Below, one piece after another: positions 21,207-32,004 of a stretch of DNA of 64,000 nt (position 1 is the stretch's first letter; the number at the start of each line of letters is the position of its first letter). The DNA lies in NCBI GenBank assembly GCA_000213395.2, contig AFHY01000003.1:1-64000 (forward strand), in the 5' to 3' direction. This DNA comes from a gamma proteobacterium SCGC AAA007-O20. Its GTDB lineage: Bacteria; Pseudomonadota; Gammaproteobacteria; PS1; Pseudothioglobaceae. A program made the position numbers and the translations under genes. The notes under the pieces are model-generated. The model was not told the origin of the DNA. It did no database searches and saw only the letters and a program-made list of their open reading frames with translations.

Positions 21207-22618
21207 CACTAGTTGACAACCCGACCCGTTCAAAAATAAATAAAATTCACTTCATAGGTATTGGTGGTTCTGGAATGAGTGGTATTGCAGAGGTGCTTGT
21301 TAATTTAGGTTATGAAATATCTGGGTCAGATATTCAATCAAATACTGCAACAGAAAAGCTTGAAAAATTAGGATGCTGTATCAGTTATAAGCAGGTAGCG
21401 GCTAATGTTTTAGGCAAGCAAGCAGTTGTTGTTTCTTCTGCAATCGACAAAACTAATCTAGAACTACAGGAAGCCAGGCATCAAAACTTATTAATAGTTC
21501 CTAGAGCAGAAATGTTGGGTGAACTGATGCGCTTTCGTTTTGGTATAGCGATCTCTGGCACTCATGGAAAAACTACCACTACCAGTCTAATTGTTCACAT
21601 ATTGACTGAAGCAAAACTTGATCCGACTTATGTTATTGGCGGCATTATTAATGCCACAGGTATGAACGCTAAGTTAGGGAAAAGTGATTATTTAATTGCC
21701 GAAGCGGATGAAAGTGACGCTTCATTCCTTTACCTCCAACCGATGTTGAGCGTTATTACTAACATTGATGAAGACCACATGGGGACATACAAACATAACT
21801 ACAAAAACCTTATTGATGCCTTTATAAGTTTTACCTCAAATCTGCCCTTTTATGGAGTCTGCGTTGCCTGTATTGATGACCAAGGTGTGCAAGATATTCT
21901 TAATAAAGTGCACAGACCCATCATGAGTTATGGTTTTAGCGATGATGCTGATGTCAGGGCCTTTAATGTTGAACAGAAGAAGATGAAAATGTTGTTTGAT
22001 GTTAATTGTAGTAAATACCAAAAAAACTTTCCTGTGACACTTAATTTAATAGGAAAACACAACATATTAAACGCACTGGCAGCCATTAGTGTTGCGATCG
22101 AGCTGGAAATTAAGCCAAAAATTATTCAACAGGCATTATCTAACTTTAGTGGCGTATCAAGAAGATTAGACTATCACCAAGCTTTAACAATCAATCAAAA
22201 ACCGATACCATTGTTTGATGACTATGGTCACCATCCTAATGAAATTGAAGCTGTTCTAAGCACCCTTAGAGACACCTATCCAACGAATCGCCTAGTTGTT
22301 ATTTTTCAGCCTCACAGGTACTCTCGAACTAGAGATTTATTTAATGAATTTGTGAGCTGTTTGTCTAAAGTAGATGTATTGATTTTATTAAATATTTATT
22401 CTGCTAATGAAGCTCCAATAAATACAATTAGTTCATCAACACTCGCCGATTCGATAAGAAGAAGAAGCTCTATTGACCCTATCGTAGCTAAAAATAGTAG
22501 TGAAATCGTGGATATACTGCCAAACGTTGTAACAGAAAACGACGTCATCCTTACACTTGGTGCTGGCGATGTCCATAAAATACCTCAACAATTAAAGAAT
22601 CACTTTGCCATTAACTAG
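21203..22618 (+). CDS. murC: UDP-N-acetylmuramate--L-alanine ligase
   Basis: IHFIGIGGSGMSGIAEVLVNLGYEISGSD...SGTHGKTTTTS. Confidence 0.95.
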   Translation: MTLVDNPTRSKINKIHFIGIGGSGMSGIAEVLVNLGYEISGSDIQSNTATEKLEKLGCCISYKQVAANVLGKQAVVVSSAIDKTNLELQEARHQNLLIVPRAEMLGELMRFRFGIAISGTHGKTTTTSLIVHILTEAKLDPTYVIGGIINATGMNAKLGKSDYLIAEADESDASFLYLQPMLSVITNIDEDHMGTYKHNYKNLIDAFISFTSNLPFYGVCVACIDDQGVQDILNKVHRPIMSYGFSDDADVRAFNVEQKKMKMLFDVNCSKYQKNFPVTLNLIGKHNILNALAAISVAIELEIKPKIIQQALSNFSGVSRRLDYHQALTINQKPIPLFDDYGHHPNEIEAVLSTLRDTYPTNRLVVIFQPHRYSRTRDLFNEFVSCLSKVDVLILLNIYSANEAPINTISSSTLADSIRRRSSIDPIVAKNSSEIVDILPNVVTENDVILTLGAGDVHKIPQQLKNHFAIN

Positions 22619-22620
22619 AG

Positions 22621-23454
22621 ATGCTGAAATACAACGAACCTATGTCAAAACACTGTTCATTAAGATCAGGTGGCCTTACTCGTGAATTCTTTTCACCCAA
22701 AAATGCAACCGAACTCTCAGAATTTCTAAGTGACAACTCAAAGCAAGTTTTGTTTATCGGACTGGGAAGCAACCTGCTTATTCGAGACCATGGTTTTGAT
22801 GGCGCAACTATTCATACCAAACACTTAAATGAACTCGCAATTTCAGAAGGTACCATTGAAGCTGAGTCTGGCACAACGCTAGCCAAATTGTCAAGATTTG
22901 CACAATCTAATAACAAGCACGGGGCAGAATTTCTTAGCGCAATCCCAGGAAGTGTTGGTGGAGCACTTGCCATGAATGCGGGTGCATTTGGTTCAGAAAT
23001 ATGGCAATATGTAGTGTCCGTGCAAACCATAAACTTGAGTGGCAAGGTGCATCAAAGAAACAAGAGTGATTTTGTCATTGATTATCGTTCAGTGTCGCAC
23101 AAACATATTGACGAGTTTTTTCTGAGCGCTCGATTCGATTTCAACCTGAAGCAACAAAATGATGACGTTCGTGACTTGCTTGAGAAGAGGAACTCTACCC
23201 AACCTATAGGATTACCTAGTTGCGGCAGTGTATTTAAAAACCCGAACGGTAATTATGCTGCTGAATTAATTGAATCAAGCAAGCTGAAAGGTTTTTGTGT
23301 CGGAGGCGCTTGTGTTTCAGAAAAACACGCAAACTATATTATTAATCACAACAATGCAACTGCTGCAGATATAGAAAATTTAATTAATCACATTCAAAAA
23401 ACCGTAAAGTCATTGCATGACATTGAACTTGAGACTGAAATAATAATCATATGA
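22621..23454 (+). CDS. murB: UDP-N-acetylenolpyruvoylglucosamine reductase
   Basis: GLGSNLLIRDHGFDG...EFLSAIPGSVGGALAMNAGAFGSEIWQ. Confidence 0.93.
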   Translation: MLKYNEPMSKHCSLRSGGLTREFFSPKNATELSEFLSDNSKQVLFIGLGSNLLIRDHGFDGATIHTKHLNELAISEGTIEAESGTTLAKLSRFAQSNNKHGAEFLSAIPGSVGGALAMNAGAFGSEIWQYVVSVQTINLSGKVHQRNKSDFVIDYRSVSHKHIDEFFLSARFDFNLKQQNDDVRDLLEKRNSTQPIGLPSCGSVFKNPNGNYAAELIESSKLKGFCVGGACVSEKHANYIINHNNATAADIENLINHIQKTVKSLHDIELETEIIII

Positions 23455-24329
23455 TCGCAGTTTTAATGGGTGGCTATTCTACCGAAAGAGAGATATCACT
23501 GATGAGCGGTAAGGCCGTTTATAAAGCCTTACTTAAAAACAATGTTGAGTGTTTTCCGTTTGACTTGACTGAAGACAACCTTGACAAATTATGGATCAAA
23601 GAATTCGACAAAGCATTCATTGTTCTGCACGGTCGAGGGGGGGAGGATGGCTATATACAATCCCTACTTGATAAAAGAAAGATCCCATTCACAGGCTCTG
23701 GAGTTGAGGCCTCTAATCTTTGTATGAATAAGGTTCATACTAAAGATGTTTGGCTCAAGCACGAATTACCTTTATCACCCTCAATCGTTGCCACTCAAGG
23801 CAAACCTATAGATCCAATAGACTTCCCGCTACCTTGGGCTATAAAGCCGACAATGGAGGGCTCAAGCATTGGCATCACCAAAGTAGAAAATAAAAATGAA
23901 CTGGATACGGCACTTGAACTTGCATGGCAATACAACGGCGAAGCATTGATTGAACATTGGATTGAAGGCGATGAATACACTGTGGCAATTCTAGGTAATC
24001 AAGCATTACCAAGCATAAAGATAATGTCAGACCACGATTTTTATGACTACGACTCTAAATATTTCAGCAATAAAACTGAATATTTATGCCCTTCAGATCT
24101 CTCAGAGCAGCAAGAGAAAAATATTCGAACGATCGCCATGAAGGCCTTTAATCTAACTGGAGCTTCCGACTGGGGTCGGGTTGATTTCATTTTAGATAAG
24201 AATAAAAATCCATACTTGTTAGAAATAAATACGGTACCTGGAATGACATCACATTCACTCGTCCCTATGGCCGCAAAAGCCGCTGGTATGAACTTTGAGC
24301 AACTAGTGTTAAAAATTCTACATGGCTAA
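23451..24329 (+). CDS. ddl: D-alanine--D-alanine ligase
   Basis: MIAVLMGGYSTEREISLMSGKAV...LLEINTVPGMTSHSLVPMAA. Confidence 0.94.
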   Translation: MIAVLMGGYSTEREISLMSGKAVYKALLKNNVECFPFDLTEDNLDKLWIKEFDKAFIVLHGRGGEDGYIQSLLDKRKIPFTGSGVEASNLCMNKVHTKDVWLKHELPLSPSIVATQGKPIDPIDFPLPWAIKPTMEGSSIGITKVENKNELDTALELAWQYNGEALIEHWIEGDEYTVAILGNQALPSIKIMSDHDFYDYDSKYFSNKTEYLCPSDLSEQQEKNIRTIAMKAFNLTGASDWGRVDFILDKNKNPYLLEINTVPGMTSHSLVPMAAKAAGMNFEQLVLKILHG

Positions 24330-25050
24330 AGAACGACTTAATCGCTTAAAAGAGCCGAGAAAACCTTTCAAACTCGTAATACTCGAGCTGCTAAAAAAAC
24401 TGACTTATTTATTTATACTTCTGTTATTTGCCGGCCTGATTTATGTCATTGACAGTTCAGATCTATTTGAACCAAAAATTTCTTGGGAAGTCGACGGAAG
24501 TCTGACAACCGAAACTGCACAATATGACCGAATAATCAAACCACTCCTAAACAACAAATATTTGATTGACCTGTCTCAGTTAAAAGAAAAAGTAGAGCAA
24601 TACCCATGGGTTGCCAAGGCTGAAGTCAGTCGACTATTTTGGAATAAAATTCGAATCGCTGTTGTAAGCCATGATATTGCAATGCGTTGGGGGTCTGAAG
24701 GCTATATTTCATATCAAGGGGTGTTGTTTAAACCAAACCTTTCAATTGACTCTGATGCACCCATAGCTATCGTTTCAGAAGACCAAATTGAACAGTTTTA
24801 CGTTGACTTTATTAACTATCAATCAATTCTAGGTCCACTAATCATCAACCAGTTTGAGAGGTCACATATTGACCAATTAATCCTCGAACCAAACGTGAAG
24901 GTTATTTTGGGCTACCAACAACAAGGTAAAAGATTACAAGTCTTTCTTAAAGCTTATAATCAGCTAAAGAGGTCTTCAAAAATTAGAAAAAGAGGTATTT
25001 TTGATATGCGCTACCCTAAAGGTTTTGCGCTGAGTTATTCGCCACAATAA
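24322..25050 (+). CDS. ftsQ: Cell division protein FtsQ
   Basis: Single TM, POTRA-like VEQYPWVAKAEVSRLFWNKIRIAV; downstream of ddl. Confidence 0.88.
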   Translation: MAKERLNRLKEPRKPFKLVILELLKKLTYLFILLLFAGLIYVIDSSDLFEPKISWEVDGSLTTETAQYDRIIKPLLNNKYLIDLSQLKEKVEQYPWVAKAEVSRLFWNKIRIAVVSHDIAMRWGSEGYISYQGVLFKPNLSIDSDAPIAIVSEDQIEQFYVDFINYQSILGPLIINQFERSHIDQLILEPNVKVILGYQQQGKRLQVFLKAYNQLKRSSKIRKRGIFDMRYPKGFALSYSPQ

Positions 25051-25690
25051 CTCGATAGCACAAGGCAAAGCTAATCGCCATCCAATAAATTATGATAATC
25101 ATGGCTCCCCAGAAAACAAACTCGGCACCAATCAATATTACAAGAGCAACTAGAAAGGAAGGCACACCCAACTTAATTAAGAACACACTTAATTGAACCC
25201 TCGCCGGTAATTTTATTTTTTTATAAGGAACGTCATTGGCTATAGAAACCAAATTAAGAGCAAATGGAATTAAAAGAAAGTAAACCAACGGAATCAGAAG
25301 CGGCGAAATAAAAAATAATGGCAACTGTGTTGCTATAGACAAAAGCAAAAATAAAACAAAAAAACGACCCAAACGAATGCTTGGCAAGACAACTCCAAAC
25401 CTTGCAACGGAAGTACCTCCTGAAACCACCAAACGATAGACATTGATTAGTATTGCTATATAACCATAGTCAAACATTAACAAGTAGAGTTGATAAAACT
25501 GAGGGTAGGCTTGGACTTGGCCGACCCCAAATAATTGTGCTTGCAGAACACCCATCATTTCTGGCAGAATGGTAACTAACGGAAGTGCCATCAACAATGG
25601 AAATACACTCACCTCTATTAACTTCTTCCAATTAGAGAATGCGAAAGCCAAACTGGCAAGAATAGTTTGTATAATCGGCATATTTGTCAT
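25016..25690 (-). CDS. Uncharacterised polytopic membrane protein
   Basis: Six-plus hydrophobic segments; convergent overlap of 35 nt with ftsQ. Confidence 0.6.
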   Translation of the reverse strand: MTNMPIIQTILASLAFAFSNWKKLIEVSVFPLLMALPLVTILPEMMGVLQAQLFGVGQVQAYPQFYQLYLLMFDYGYIAILINVYRLVVSGGTSVARFGVVLPSIRLGRFFVLFLLLSIATQLPLFFISPLLIPLVYFLLIPFALNLVSIANDVPYKKIKLPARVQLSVFLIKLGVPSFLVALVILIGAEFVFWGAMIIIIYWMAISFALCYRVIVANNSAQNL

Positions 25691-27225
25691 GACAAATTTG
25701 AGTTTACTACATTAATTGTAATGGTCAATTTTTCACCCGGTTGTAATATATGGTCTTCATCTAAATTGTTCCATGCACGAATATCTATAACTTTAACTTT
25801 GTATTTACTGGCTATTACTGAAAGGTTATCGCCAGACCTAACTGTGTAGACAATTTTTCGACTAATATCAATTCCTGTATTGGTTATTTTAGCTAATTCA
25901 GTTTTATTCTTATTCTCAAGCCAAATAACCAGTTCCTTTCCTATAGAAAGCGGTGCAGTAGGGATCAGCTGATTCCACCTCACAAGGCTATTAACAGTAG
26001 TATCAAATTGTACTGCAATTTTCCATAAACTGTCGCCAGAAACAACCTTATAAATAACTTTTTCAGAATTTTTTTGAGTATTCAGTCGGCTTTTCTCTCT
26101 CTGCTTCTCAGAAAGAGAATAGTACCCTTCTGTTTGCTGGGCCAGAGGCACAATTAGATAATCACCGACCCTAATCAAATCGCTACCTAGTTCATTAACA
26201 CTTTTAATTTGTTCAATAGTTGTCTTATATTTCTTTGCAAGATAGCTCAAACTATCACCAGATTTTACTTCATGTCGAGCCCAACTAATTTGAGGCCGTT
26301 CTCCAGCTTGTGATAACTTGTTCTCAAAGCGAGAAACCACATCCTGAGGAAGAAGGATTGTATACGGGAGAGTCACCGGAGTTGCCCAGCGCCTTAATCC
26401 TGGATTAAATGCATATATTTGATCAATACTTAAACCTGTCCACTGAGCAATCAATGCAAGATCGAACTGTGAGTTAAGTTCAATGGCCTTGAGATAGGGA
26501 TTACGATCTATCTTCAATAGATTCTGATTGTAACGCGATGGATCCTTAACAATCTTTGCCAAGGCCAATAGTTTGGGTACATACCTTGTAGTCTCTTTGG
26601 GTAAATTTAAATGCCAAAAATCTGTCTCTTGACCATTCTCAGCATTTGCCTTGATTGCTTTTTGAACTCGACCAGGACCTGCATTGTATGCAGCTATTGA
26701 TAAGAGCCAATCACCATCAAATAACTTATTTAGGTCTTTCATATATTTTACAGCTGCCCTAGTTGAGGCCAAAACGTCCCTTCTGTCCTCGTGCCACCAA
26801 TCTTGATCTAATCCATAAAGTTTTCCTGTTGAAGGTATAAACTGCCAAAGACCGACTGCGGTGCCGTGTGAAAAGGAGAAAGGGTAATAGTCAGACTCTA
26901 TTATCGGCAATAAAGCAATTTCGATAGGTAAACCCTCTTTTTCAACCTCGGAAACGACTAGGTAGAGGTAAGGCTGCGCCCTTTCAGAGATTCGGGTAAG
27001 GTGTTCAGGGTGTTTTTTATACCAATTAATAAACTCTAGAACCCTTGGATGATCTTCAATTAGAAGCTCTTGATGGCTGGCTATGTAGTTCCATAGGTTT
27101 GACTCATCAACATATTCAAAGCTATCAGCCGAATTAGTTGCTTGGCTACCTATCTTTTGAGAATTATCAATAATACTCTGACAACCAGAGACAAGCAACA
27201 ACGTCAATAAAAGAACAAATTTCAC
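25687..27225 (-). CDS. mltD: Membrane-bound lytic murein transglycosylase D with C-terminal LysM domains
   Basis: IALLPIIESDYYPFSFSHGTAVGLWQFIPSTGKLYGL; three LysM segments. Confidence 0.92.
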   Translation of the reverse strand: MKFVLLLTLLLVSGCQSIIDNSQKIGSQATNSADSFEYVDESNLWNYIASHQELLIEDHPRVLEFINWYKKHPEHLTRISERAQPYLYLVVSEVEKEGLPIEIALLPIIESDYYPFSFSHGTAVGLWQFIPSTGKLYGLDQDWWHEDRRDVLASTRAAVKYMKDLNKLFDGDWLLSIAAYNAGPGRVQKAIKANAENGQETDFWHLNLPKETTRYVPKLLALAKIVKDPSRYNQNLLKIDRNPYLKAIELNSQFDLALIAQWTGLSIDQIYAFNPGLRRWATPVTLPYTILLPQDVVSRFENKLSQAGERPQISWARHEVKSGDSLSYLAKKYKTTIEQIKSVNELGSDLIRVGDYLIVPLAQQTEGYYSLSEKQREKSRLNTQKNSEKVIYKVVSGDSLWKIAVQFDTTVNSLVRWNQLIPTAPLSIGKELVIWLENKNKTELAKITNTGIDISRKIVYTVRSGDNLSVIASKYKVKVIDIRAWNNLDEDHILQPGEKLTITINVVNSNLS

Positions 27226-27227
27226 TT

Positions 27228-27521
27228 CTAAGACTTGCTAGAACATTCTGGAGACTCTGGTGCACTTTGGCGCTTTTGCCATTCCTTCGGGGTATAAGTG
27301 TGCATAGCTAGGGCATGAATATGGCTAAGCTCTTCAGCAAAAAGTTTATTGATAAATCGATGTCGGTCTATGAGCTTCATTTCATTAAATAGCTCACTAA
27401 CGACCACCAATTTAAAATGGGATTCAGTTGCAGGCCCTGAGTGCTGGCTAGATTCATTAACAACCTCAAAATAATCGGGCTTTAGAGCTACCTCTAGTTG
27501 CGTTTTTAAATGGTTTTCCAT
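27228..27521 (-). CDS. BolA family protein
   Basis: FKLVVVSELFNEMKLIDRHRFINKLFAEELSHIHALAMHTYTPKEW. Confidence 0.87.
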   Translation of the reverse strand: MENHLKTQLEVALKPDYFEVVNESSQHSGPATESHFKLVVVSELFNEMKLIDRHRFINKLFAEELSHIHALAMHTYTPKEWQKRQSAPESPECSSKS

Positions 27522-27522
27522 G

Positions 27523-28539
27523 TTATTCTTCATCACTACTCTCAAAAGCATATTCAAAGGAATCTGAAAAGAAGTTCTTCTTACTTAGACCTTGCTCTAA
27601 GCAACCTTTTACTGCAGCCTTAACCATCACCGGGGGACCGCAAGCATAGACTTCATAATCCGACAAGTCTTCAAAATCTCTCATCACAGATTCATGAACA
27701 TAGCCACGCTCACCTTGCCAGACTCCACTTGCTTCTGATAATACTGGAACGAACTGAATTTTTGGAGATTTTTCAGCCCACTCACTCGGAAGTTTTGAAT
27801 ATATATCCTTTTCATCTCTAACGCCCCAATACAGATAAACGACTCTTTCTGAGTTAATAGCGATCAGGTGTTCAATTATAGCCTTGATAGGGCCAAAACC
27901 AGTACCGCCAGCAATCATAATAATTGGCCCCTCACTTTCCTCTCTAAGGAAAAAACCACCCTTAGGACCTTCAATCCTTAGAATGGTTTTTTCAGCCAAA
28001 CTATTAAAAATATAATTAGTAAATTTGCCATCTTCAACCAAACGTACATGGAGCTCGATTAAGTTTGAATTAACTGGCGCATTGGCAATCGAAAAAGCTC
28101 TCGGTTCGAAATCGGAATGCTCCAAGTCTAGGTATTGACCTGCTAGGTACTGCAAAGACTGAGCACCAGGAATTTTTAATATAATTTGAATGACGTCATG
28201 GTTCAAATGATTTATTTCTTCAACCCTGCAAGGAATGCTACGAACTTCAATATTGGCAAGAGCATCTAATTCATCAACGGCAATGTATAAATCACTTTTC
28301 GCCTTGCATTGACAAAGCAAAGCCATGTTGGCTTCAACTTCCTCTTCTGTGATAGCTGAAGGAATTTCGCCATCATATTCAATTTCACCATTCAAGATAA
28401 CGGCTTTGCATTTACCACAAAAACCATTTTGACAGCCGTATGGAAAATTTAAACCATGAGAAAGAGCACCATCCAAAACACTTACTTCGCCATTACTTTG
28501 AAAAGACTTTCCACTAACTTGATTCAATACTGTAAACAT
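27523..28539 (-). CDS. 2Fe-2S ferredoxin / FAD-NAD(P)H oxidoreductase (CDP-6-deoxy-glucoseen reductase-like)
   Basis: YGCQNGFCGKCKAVILNG; RAFSIAN; GGTGFGPIKAI. Confidence 0.85.
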   Translation of the reverse strand: MFTVLNQVSGKSFQSNGEVSVLDGALSHGLNFPYGCQNGFCGKCKAVILNGEIEYDGEIPSAITEEEVEANMALLCQCKAKSDLYIAVDELDALANIEVRSIPCRVEEINHLNHDVIQIILKIPGAQSLQYLAGQYLDLEHSDFEPRAFSIANAPVNSNLIELHVRLVEDGKFTNYIFNSLAEKTILRIEGPKGGFFLREESEGPIIMIAGGTGFGPIKAIIEHLIAINSERVVYLYWGVRDEKDIYSKLPSEWAEKSPKIQFVPVLSEASGVWQGERGYVHESVMRDFEDLSDYEVYACGPPVMVKAAVKGCLEQGLSKKNFFSDSFEYAFESSDEE

Positions 28540-28608
28540 TGTTTTGGAGCGAAATGCACAAAGCTGACATTATAATGTAGGTCTTAGTGTTATAAGCCTA
28601 GTATTCTT

Positions 28609-29526
28609 ATGAGAATATCGTCCAATGATTCAGTAGTTTTTTTGATGGGGCCAACCGCTTCTGGAAAAACTGAATTAGCACTAGAGATATTTGATCGCTT
28701 TGATATCTCCTTGATAAGTGTAGACTCTGCTCTAATATATCGTGGCATGGATATTGGCACCGCCAAACCGAACCCTGAAACACTATCAAACTATCCACAC
28801 GCACTGATCGATATTTGCGAACCCGAAGAAAGTTTTTCAGTCAATCACTTTGTCAATCTTGCAAAAGAGCATATCGACTTAGCGTTAAAAGAAAACAAGC
28901 TGCCAGTTTTGGTGGGTGGCACCTCTTTTTATTTCCATGCACTCGAATATGGGCTATCTGAATTGCCTGAATCCACAAAAGATTCGAGAAAACATTTTAA
29001 TAATCTTTTAAAGAATAAAGGTAGTGAAAAATTACACTCACAATTAGTAAAAATTGACCCAAAGTCTGCTGAGCGAATTCACCCTAATGATTCACAAAGA
29101 ATTACCCGGGCACTTGAAGTTTTTCACCTTTCAGGACAAACATTGAGTGAGCTTCAAGGCAATCAGGCGATAAATAAGCTGAATCATCAAATAAAAAAAA
29201 TTATACTCATGCCAGATCGCTCAGAACTTCACTTAAGAATTGAAAAGCGCTTTATGAAAATGATGGAGAATGGATTTCTGGATGAAGTAGAAATACTCAG
29301 GAATAACAAAAATTTGAACTTAGATCTAGCTTCTATGCGCTGCGTTGGTTATCGTCAAGCTTGGAAATATTTTGATGGGGTTTACGACAAGCAAGAAATG
29401 ATTGATAAAGCTGTTATTGCTTCGAGGCAGTTGTGTAAACGCCAGTGCACCTGGTTAAGGGACGAAAATAAAGCACTGATCCTTAAAAAAGCTAATATTG
29501 ATGAGGTGATTAAGTTTCTTCAATAA
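28609..29526 (+). CDS. miaA: tRNA dimethylallyltransferase
   Basis: LMGPTASGKTELALEI...ISVDSALIYRGMDIGTAKP. Confidence 0.94.
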   Translation: MRISSNDSVVFLMGPTASGKTELALEIFDRFDISLISVDSALIYRGMDIGTAKPNPETLSNYPHALIDICEPEESFSVNHFVNLAKEHIDLALKENKLPVLVGGTSFYFHALEYGLSELPESTKDSRKHFNNLLKNKGSEKLHSQLVKIDPKSAERIHPNDSQRITRALEVFHLSGQTLSELQGNQAINKLNHQIKKIILMPDRSELHLRIEKRFMKMMENGFLDEVEILRNNKNLNLDLASMRCVGYRQAWKYFDGVYDKQEMIDKAVIASRQLCKRQCTWLRDENKALILKKANIDEVIKFLQ

Positions 29527-29565
29527 GATGAAACTTTACCTAGATAAAATAATGGTGAACAACTG

Positions 29566-30099
29566 TCAACTGTTATCCTTGTTGGTAAATTCTTCCATAG
29601 TGTGAAGCATTGTCCTTAAGCTGTCTATAGTAGTTTCGAATTCATCACTCGTTAACTCGGATACAGCAACATCTTCGATTTTATGATATTTTGAAAAGAC
29701 TTTTTCCATAAGCTCTTCACCAGGTTTGTTGATATGAACAACAACTCGTCTAGCGTCATTTGGGTGAGCTAGTCTTTGACAATAACCATGTTTTTCTAGT
29801 GTTATTAAAATTCCTGTCAATGTACTTTTTGCAATGCCAGCATTTTTGGCTAGTTTTGCAGTCTCAAGATCCCCCCAAACCCACAATACCCACATAACAA
29901 CAAAGCCAGAAAAGGATAGGTTAAATTCCTTAAAAACATGTTTTTCTGCATAACTCCTGATAATTGATGTAAGTCTGAAAGCATTAGAAATGATTGAGAC
30001 TGATCTTCCATATAGTCCAACTGAAATTAAGTGCTGCTTGGCTTTCTCTTCAGCACTTGTGGCTTTAGGATGTGATTTATTTGCAGACTTATCCATCAA
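29566..30099 (-). CDS. MarR family transcriptional regulator
   Basis: Winged-helix AKLAKNAGIAKSTLTGILITLEKHGYCQRLAHPNDARRVVVHI. Confidence 0.87.
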   Translation of the reverse strand: MMDKSANKSHPKATSAEEKAKQHLISVGLYGRSVSIISNAFRLTSIIRSYAEKHVFKEFNLSFSGFVVMWVLWVWGDLETAKLAKNAGIAKSTLTGILITLEKHGYCQRLAHPNDARRVVVHINKPGEELMEKVFSKYHKIEDVAVSELTSDEFETTIDSLRTMLHTMEEFTNKDNS

Positions 30100-30126
30100 C
30101 GATTCTCATTAAATAGTTAACTAGAG

Positions 30127-30927
30127 TTAAGTTAAATTTTCTCTAGCCAGAGTTCTACCACCCTTCCAAGACACACCGACTTGGCGGTAATAGCCCTGAA
30201 TTAGTTCCTCAGGTTCGAGTAAATGAAACTCCTCAACAGGTGAGGAGAACAATTCAAGCTCAAAGGAACCTTTAAAGGTTAGGCCAATCTCAGCGTCAAA
30301 ACCTGACATTGTGACCACTTCATTCAAACTGTCTTTCCCATTGCATTCAATTGCAGGCATCCAACGGTTGTGAAGCATTGGTAAAGCATTGACAAAACCA
30401 GCATGATCTGATTCTGCCTCAATAGTGAACTTAGCTTGAACTAGGCGATGATCATAAGCTGCTAAAGTGGCTCCAAAAATACCCCCAGGCTGAAGTCGAG
30501 GTCCGGCTTTTCCTACAGTAGTTGACCTTGTTAAATGGATAGAACCAATTTTTTTCGGATAACCCTGAAATTGACCACGAGCAGCTGAAAAGTCCTTATC
30601 TACCCAAATATATATACAACGTGAGTAGATTTTTCCTTGATATTTACAACGAACAACAAAAAACACCTCTTTATATTGAGCACGTACAGGATCTAATAAT
30701 TCATTAAAGTTATCACTGCAGCTTTGCCAATCTGCCCAAATAACAGCAACAGCTCCGGGGTCTTCATCAGCTAACTCAATTCCATCAGGCAAGAGTTCAG
30801 CTACACGGTCAGGATTAGTTCGATATTCTAAGGTTAACAAGTCTCCCGAGTAGTGCCAAGGCACATTAGGAATTAATGACGAATTACCTGTGTGAGTTCT
30901 GGGAAAGAGAAAACCTTGTAAAGACAT
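30127..30927 (-). CDS. Acetoacetate decarboxylase family protein
   Basis: FQGYPKKIGSIHLTRS around the ADC-type lysine; overall ADC-fold pattern. Confidence 0.8.
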   Translation of the reverse strand: MSLQGFLFPRTHTGNSSLIPNVPWHYSGDLLTLEYRTNPDRVAELLPDGIELADEDPGAVAVIWADWQSCSDNFNELLDPVRAQYKEVFFVVRCKYQGKIYSRCIYIWVDKDFSAARGQFQGYPKKIGSIHLTRSTTVGKAGPRLQPGGIFGATLAAYDHRLVQAKFTIEAESDHAGFVNALPMLHNRWMPAIECNGKDSLNEVVTMSGFDAEIGLTFKGSFELELFSSPVEEFHLLEPEELIQGYYRQVGVSWKGGRTLARENLT

Positions 30928-30965
30928 TTATATAGCAATTAGAATTATTAATAAACCTATGATAC

Positions 30966-30981
30966 CATTCGGGAACGAATG
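30966..30981. promoter_or_regulatory. Palindromic operator CATTCGGGAACGAATG
   Basis: CATTCG-GGAA-CGAATG, same TTCGnnnnCGAA core as sites at 37388 and 42891; divergent promoter region. Confidence 0.7.
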
Positions 30982-31054
30982 AAATTATCAAAATTTAAAT
31001 ATATAGCTTTGAAATTAAGTCATAATTTATCAATCATCATATATAATATATAAT

Positions 31055-31073
31055 CATTCGTACCCAAACGAAA
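31055..31073. promoter_or_regulatory. Candidate degenerate operator in the FAH promoter
   Basis: CATTCGTACCCAAACGAAAT, TTCG/CGAA half sites with 8-bp spacer, next to TATAAT. Confidence 0.4.
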
Positions 31074-31087
31074 TATAGGAATAAATC

Positions 31088-31978
31088 ATGCCAACAAAAG
31101 AATATCGGAAAATACTATTAAATGGACACTCGATTCAAGTTACCTTAGAGGGAGATGAGCTGGTTACTGAAGACGGAAAAAGTGTTGGCATCGAAGAAGT
31201 GCAACATCTCCCACCAACTCAACCCTCGAAGATTATATGTGTACATTTAAACTATGAAAGTCGCGTTAAGGAATATATAACAAAGCTACCACCGGCTCCA
31301 ACATATTTTCATAAACCTATCACTGCACTTAATAGCCATAAAGGCGATGTTGTAAGACCTGAACGCTGCAAATGGCTAAATTATGAAGGAGAGATTGCCA
31401 TAGTTATTGGTCAAAATTGTCGTAATATAAGCCCTGCTGATGCAGGAGAATACATTGCAGGTTATACAATAGCTAATGATTACGGTTTGCACGATTTTAG
31501 AGATACAGATGCAGGGTCAATGCTTAGAGTTAAAGGTTCAGATACGCTTTGCCCAGTGGGACCAGGTTTAGTTACTGGTTGGGATTTTCATAACAAAGGA
31601 ATCCGCACAATTGTTAATGGGAAAGTTATGCAAGACGCCAACACTAACGAGATGGAGTGGGATATGCACTATCTTGTCGCTGATATAGCCCGCAATATTA
31701 CTTTAGCACCAGGAGACCTACTACTCTCAGGAACACCTGCAAACAGTCGTCCCGTTGAACCAGGTGATGTTGTTGAAGTTGAGGTAGAAGGTTTGGGCCT
31801 GTTATCCAATACAATCGTTAATGGTGCTGCTATTCGTGATGATGTTGGCGCACAACCTTCTAGCTCTGAAGAGGTTGTTTCTACTGCCATGGGTGGTGAC
31901 TGGGAATTTCGTGGCAAAAGAGCAGCAGGTGGGCAAGGTGCGAAACATTATAAATCTGCTGTAGAAACCAAAAAGTAG
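31088..31978 (+). CDS. Fumarylacetoacetate hydrolase family protein (HpaG-like isomerase/decarboxylase)
   Basis: YEGEIAIVIGQNCRNISPADAGEYIAGYTIANDYGLHDFR...LLLSGTPANSRPVEPGDVVEVEVEGLG. Confidence 0.85.
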   Translation: MPTKEYRKILLNGHSIQVTLEGDELVTEDGKSVGIEEVQHLPPTQPSKIICVHLNYESRVKEYITKLPPAPTYFHKPITALNSHKGDVVRPERCKWLNYEGEIAIVIGQNCRNISPADAGEYIAGYTIANDYGLHDFRDTDAGSMLRVKGSDTLCPVGPGLVTGWDFHNKGIRTIVNGKVMQDANTNEMEWDMHYLVADIARNITLAPGDLLLSGTPANSRPVEPGDVVEVEVEGLGLLSNTIVNGAAIRDDVGAQPSSSEEVVSTAMGGDWEFRGKRAAGGQGAKHYKSAVETKK

Positions 31979-32004
31979 TTGATTATTATCTCTCGGAAAA
32001 AATA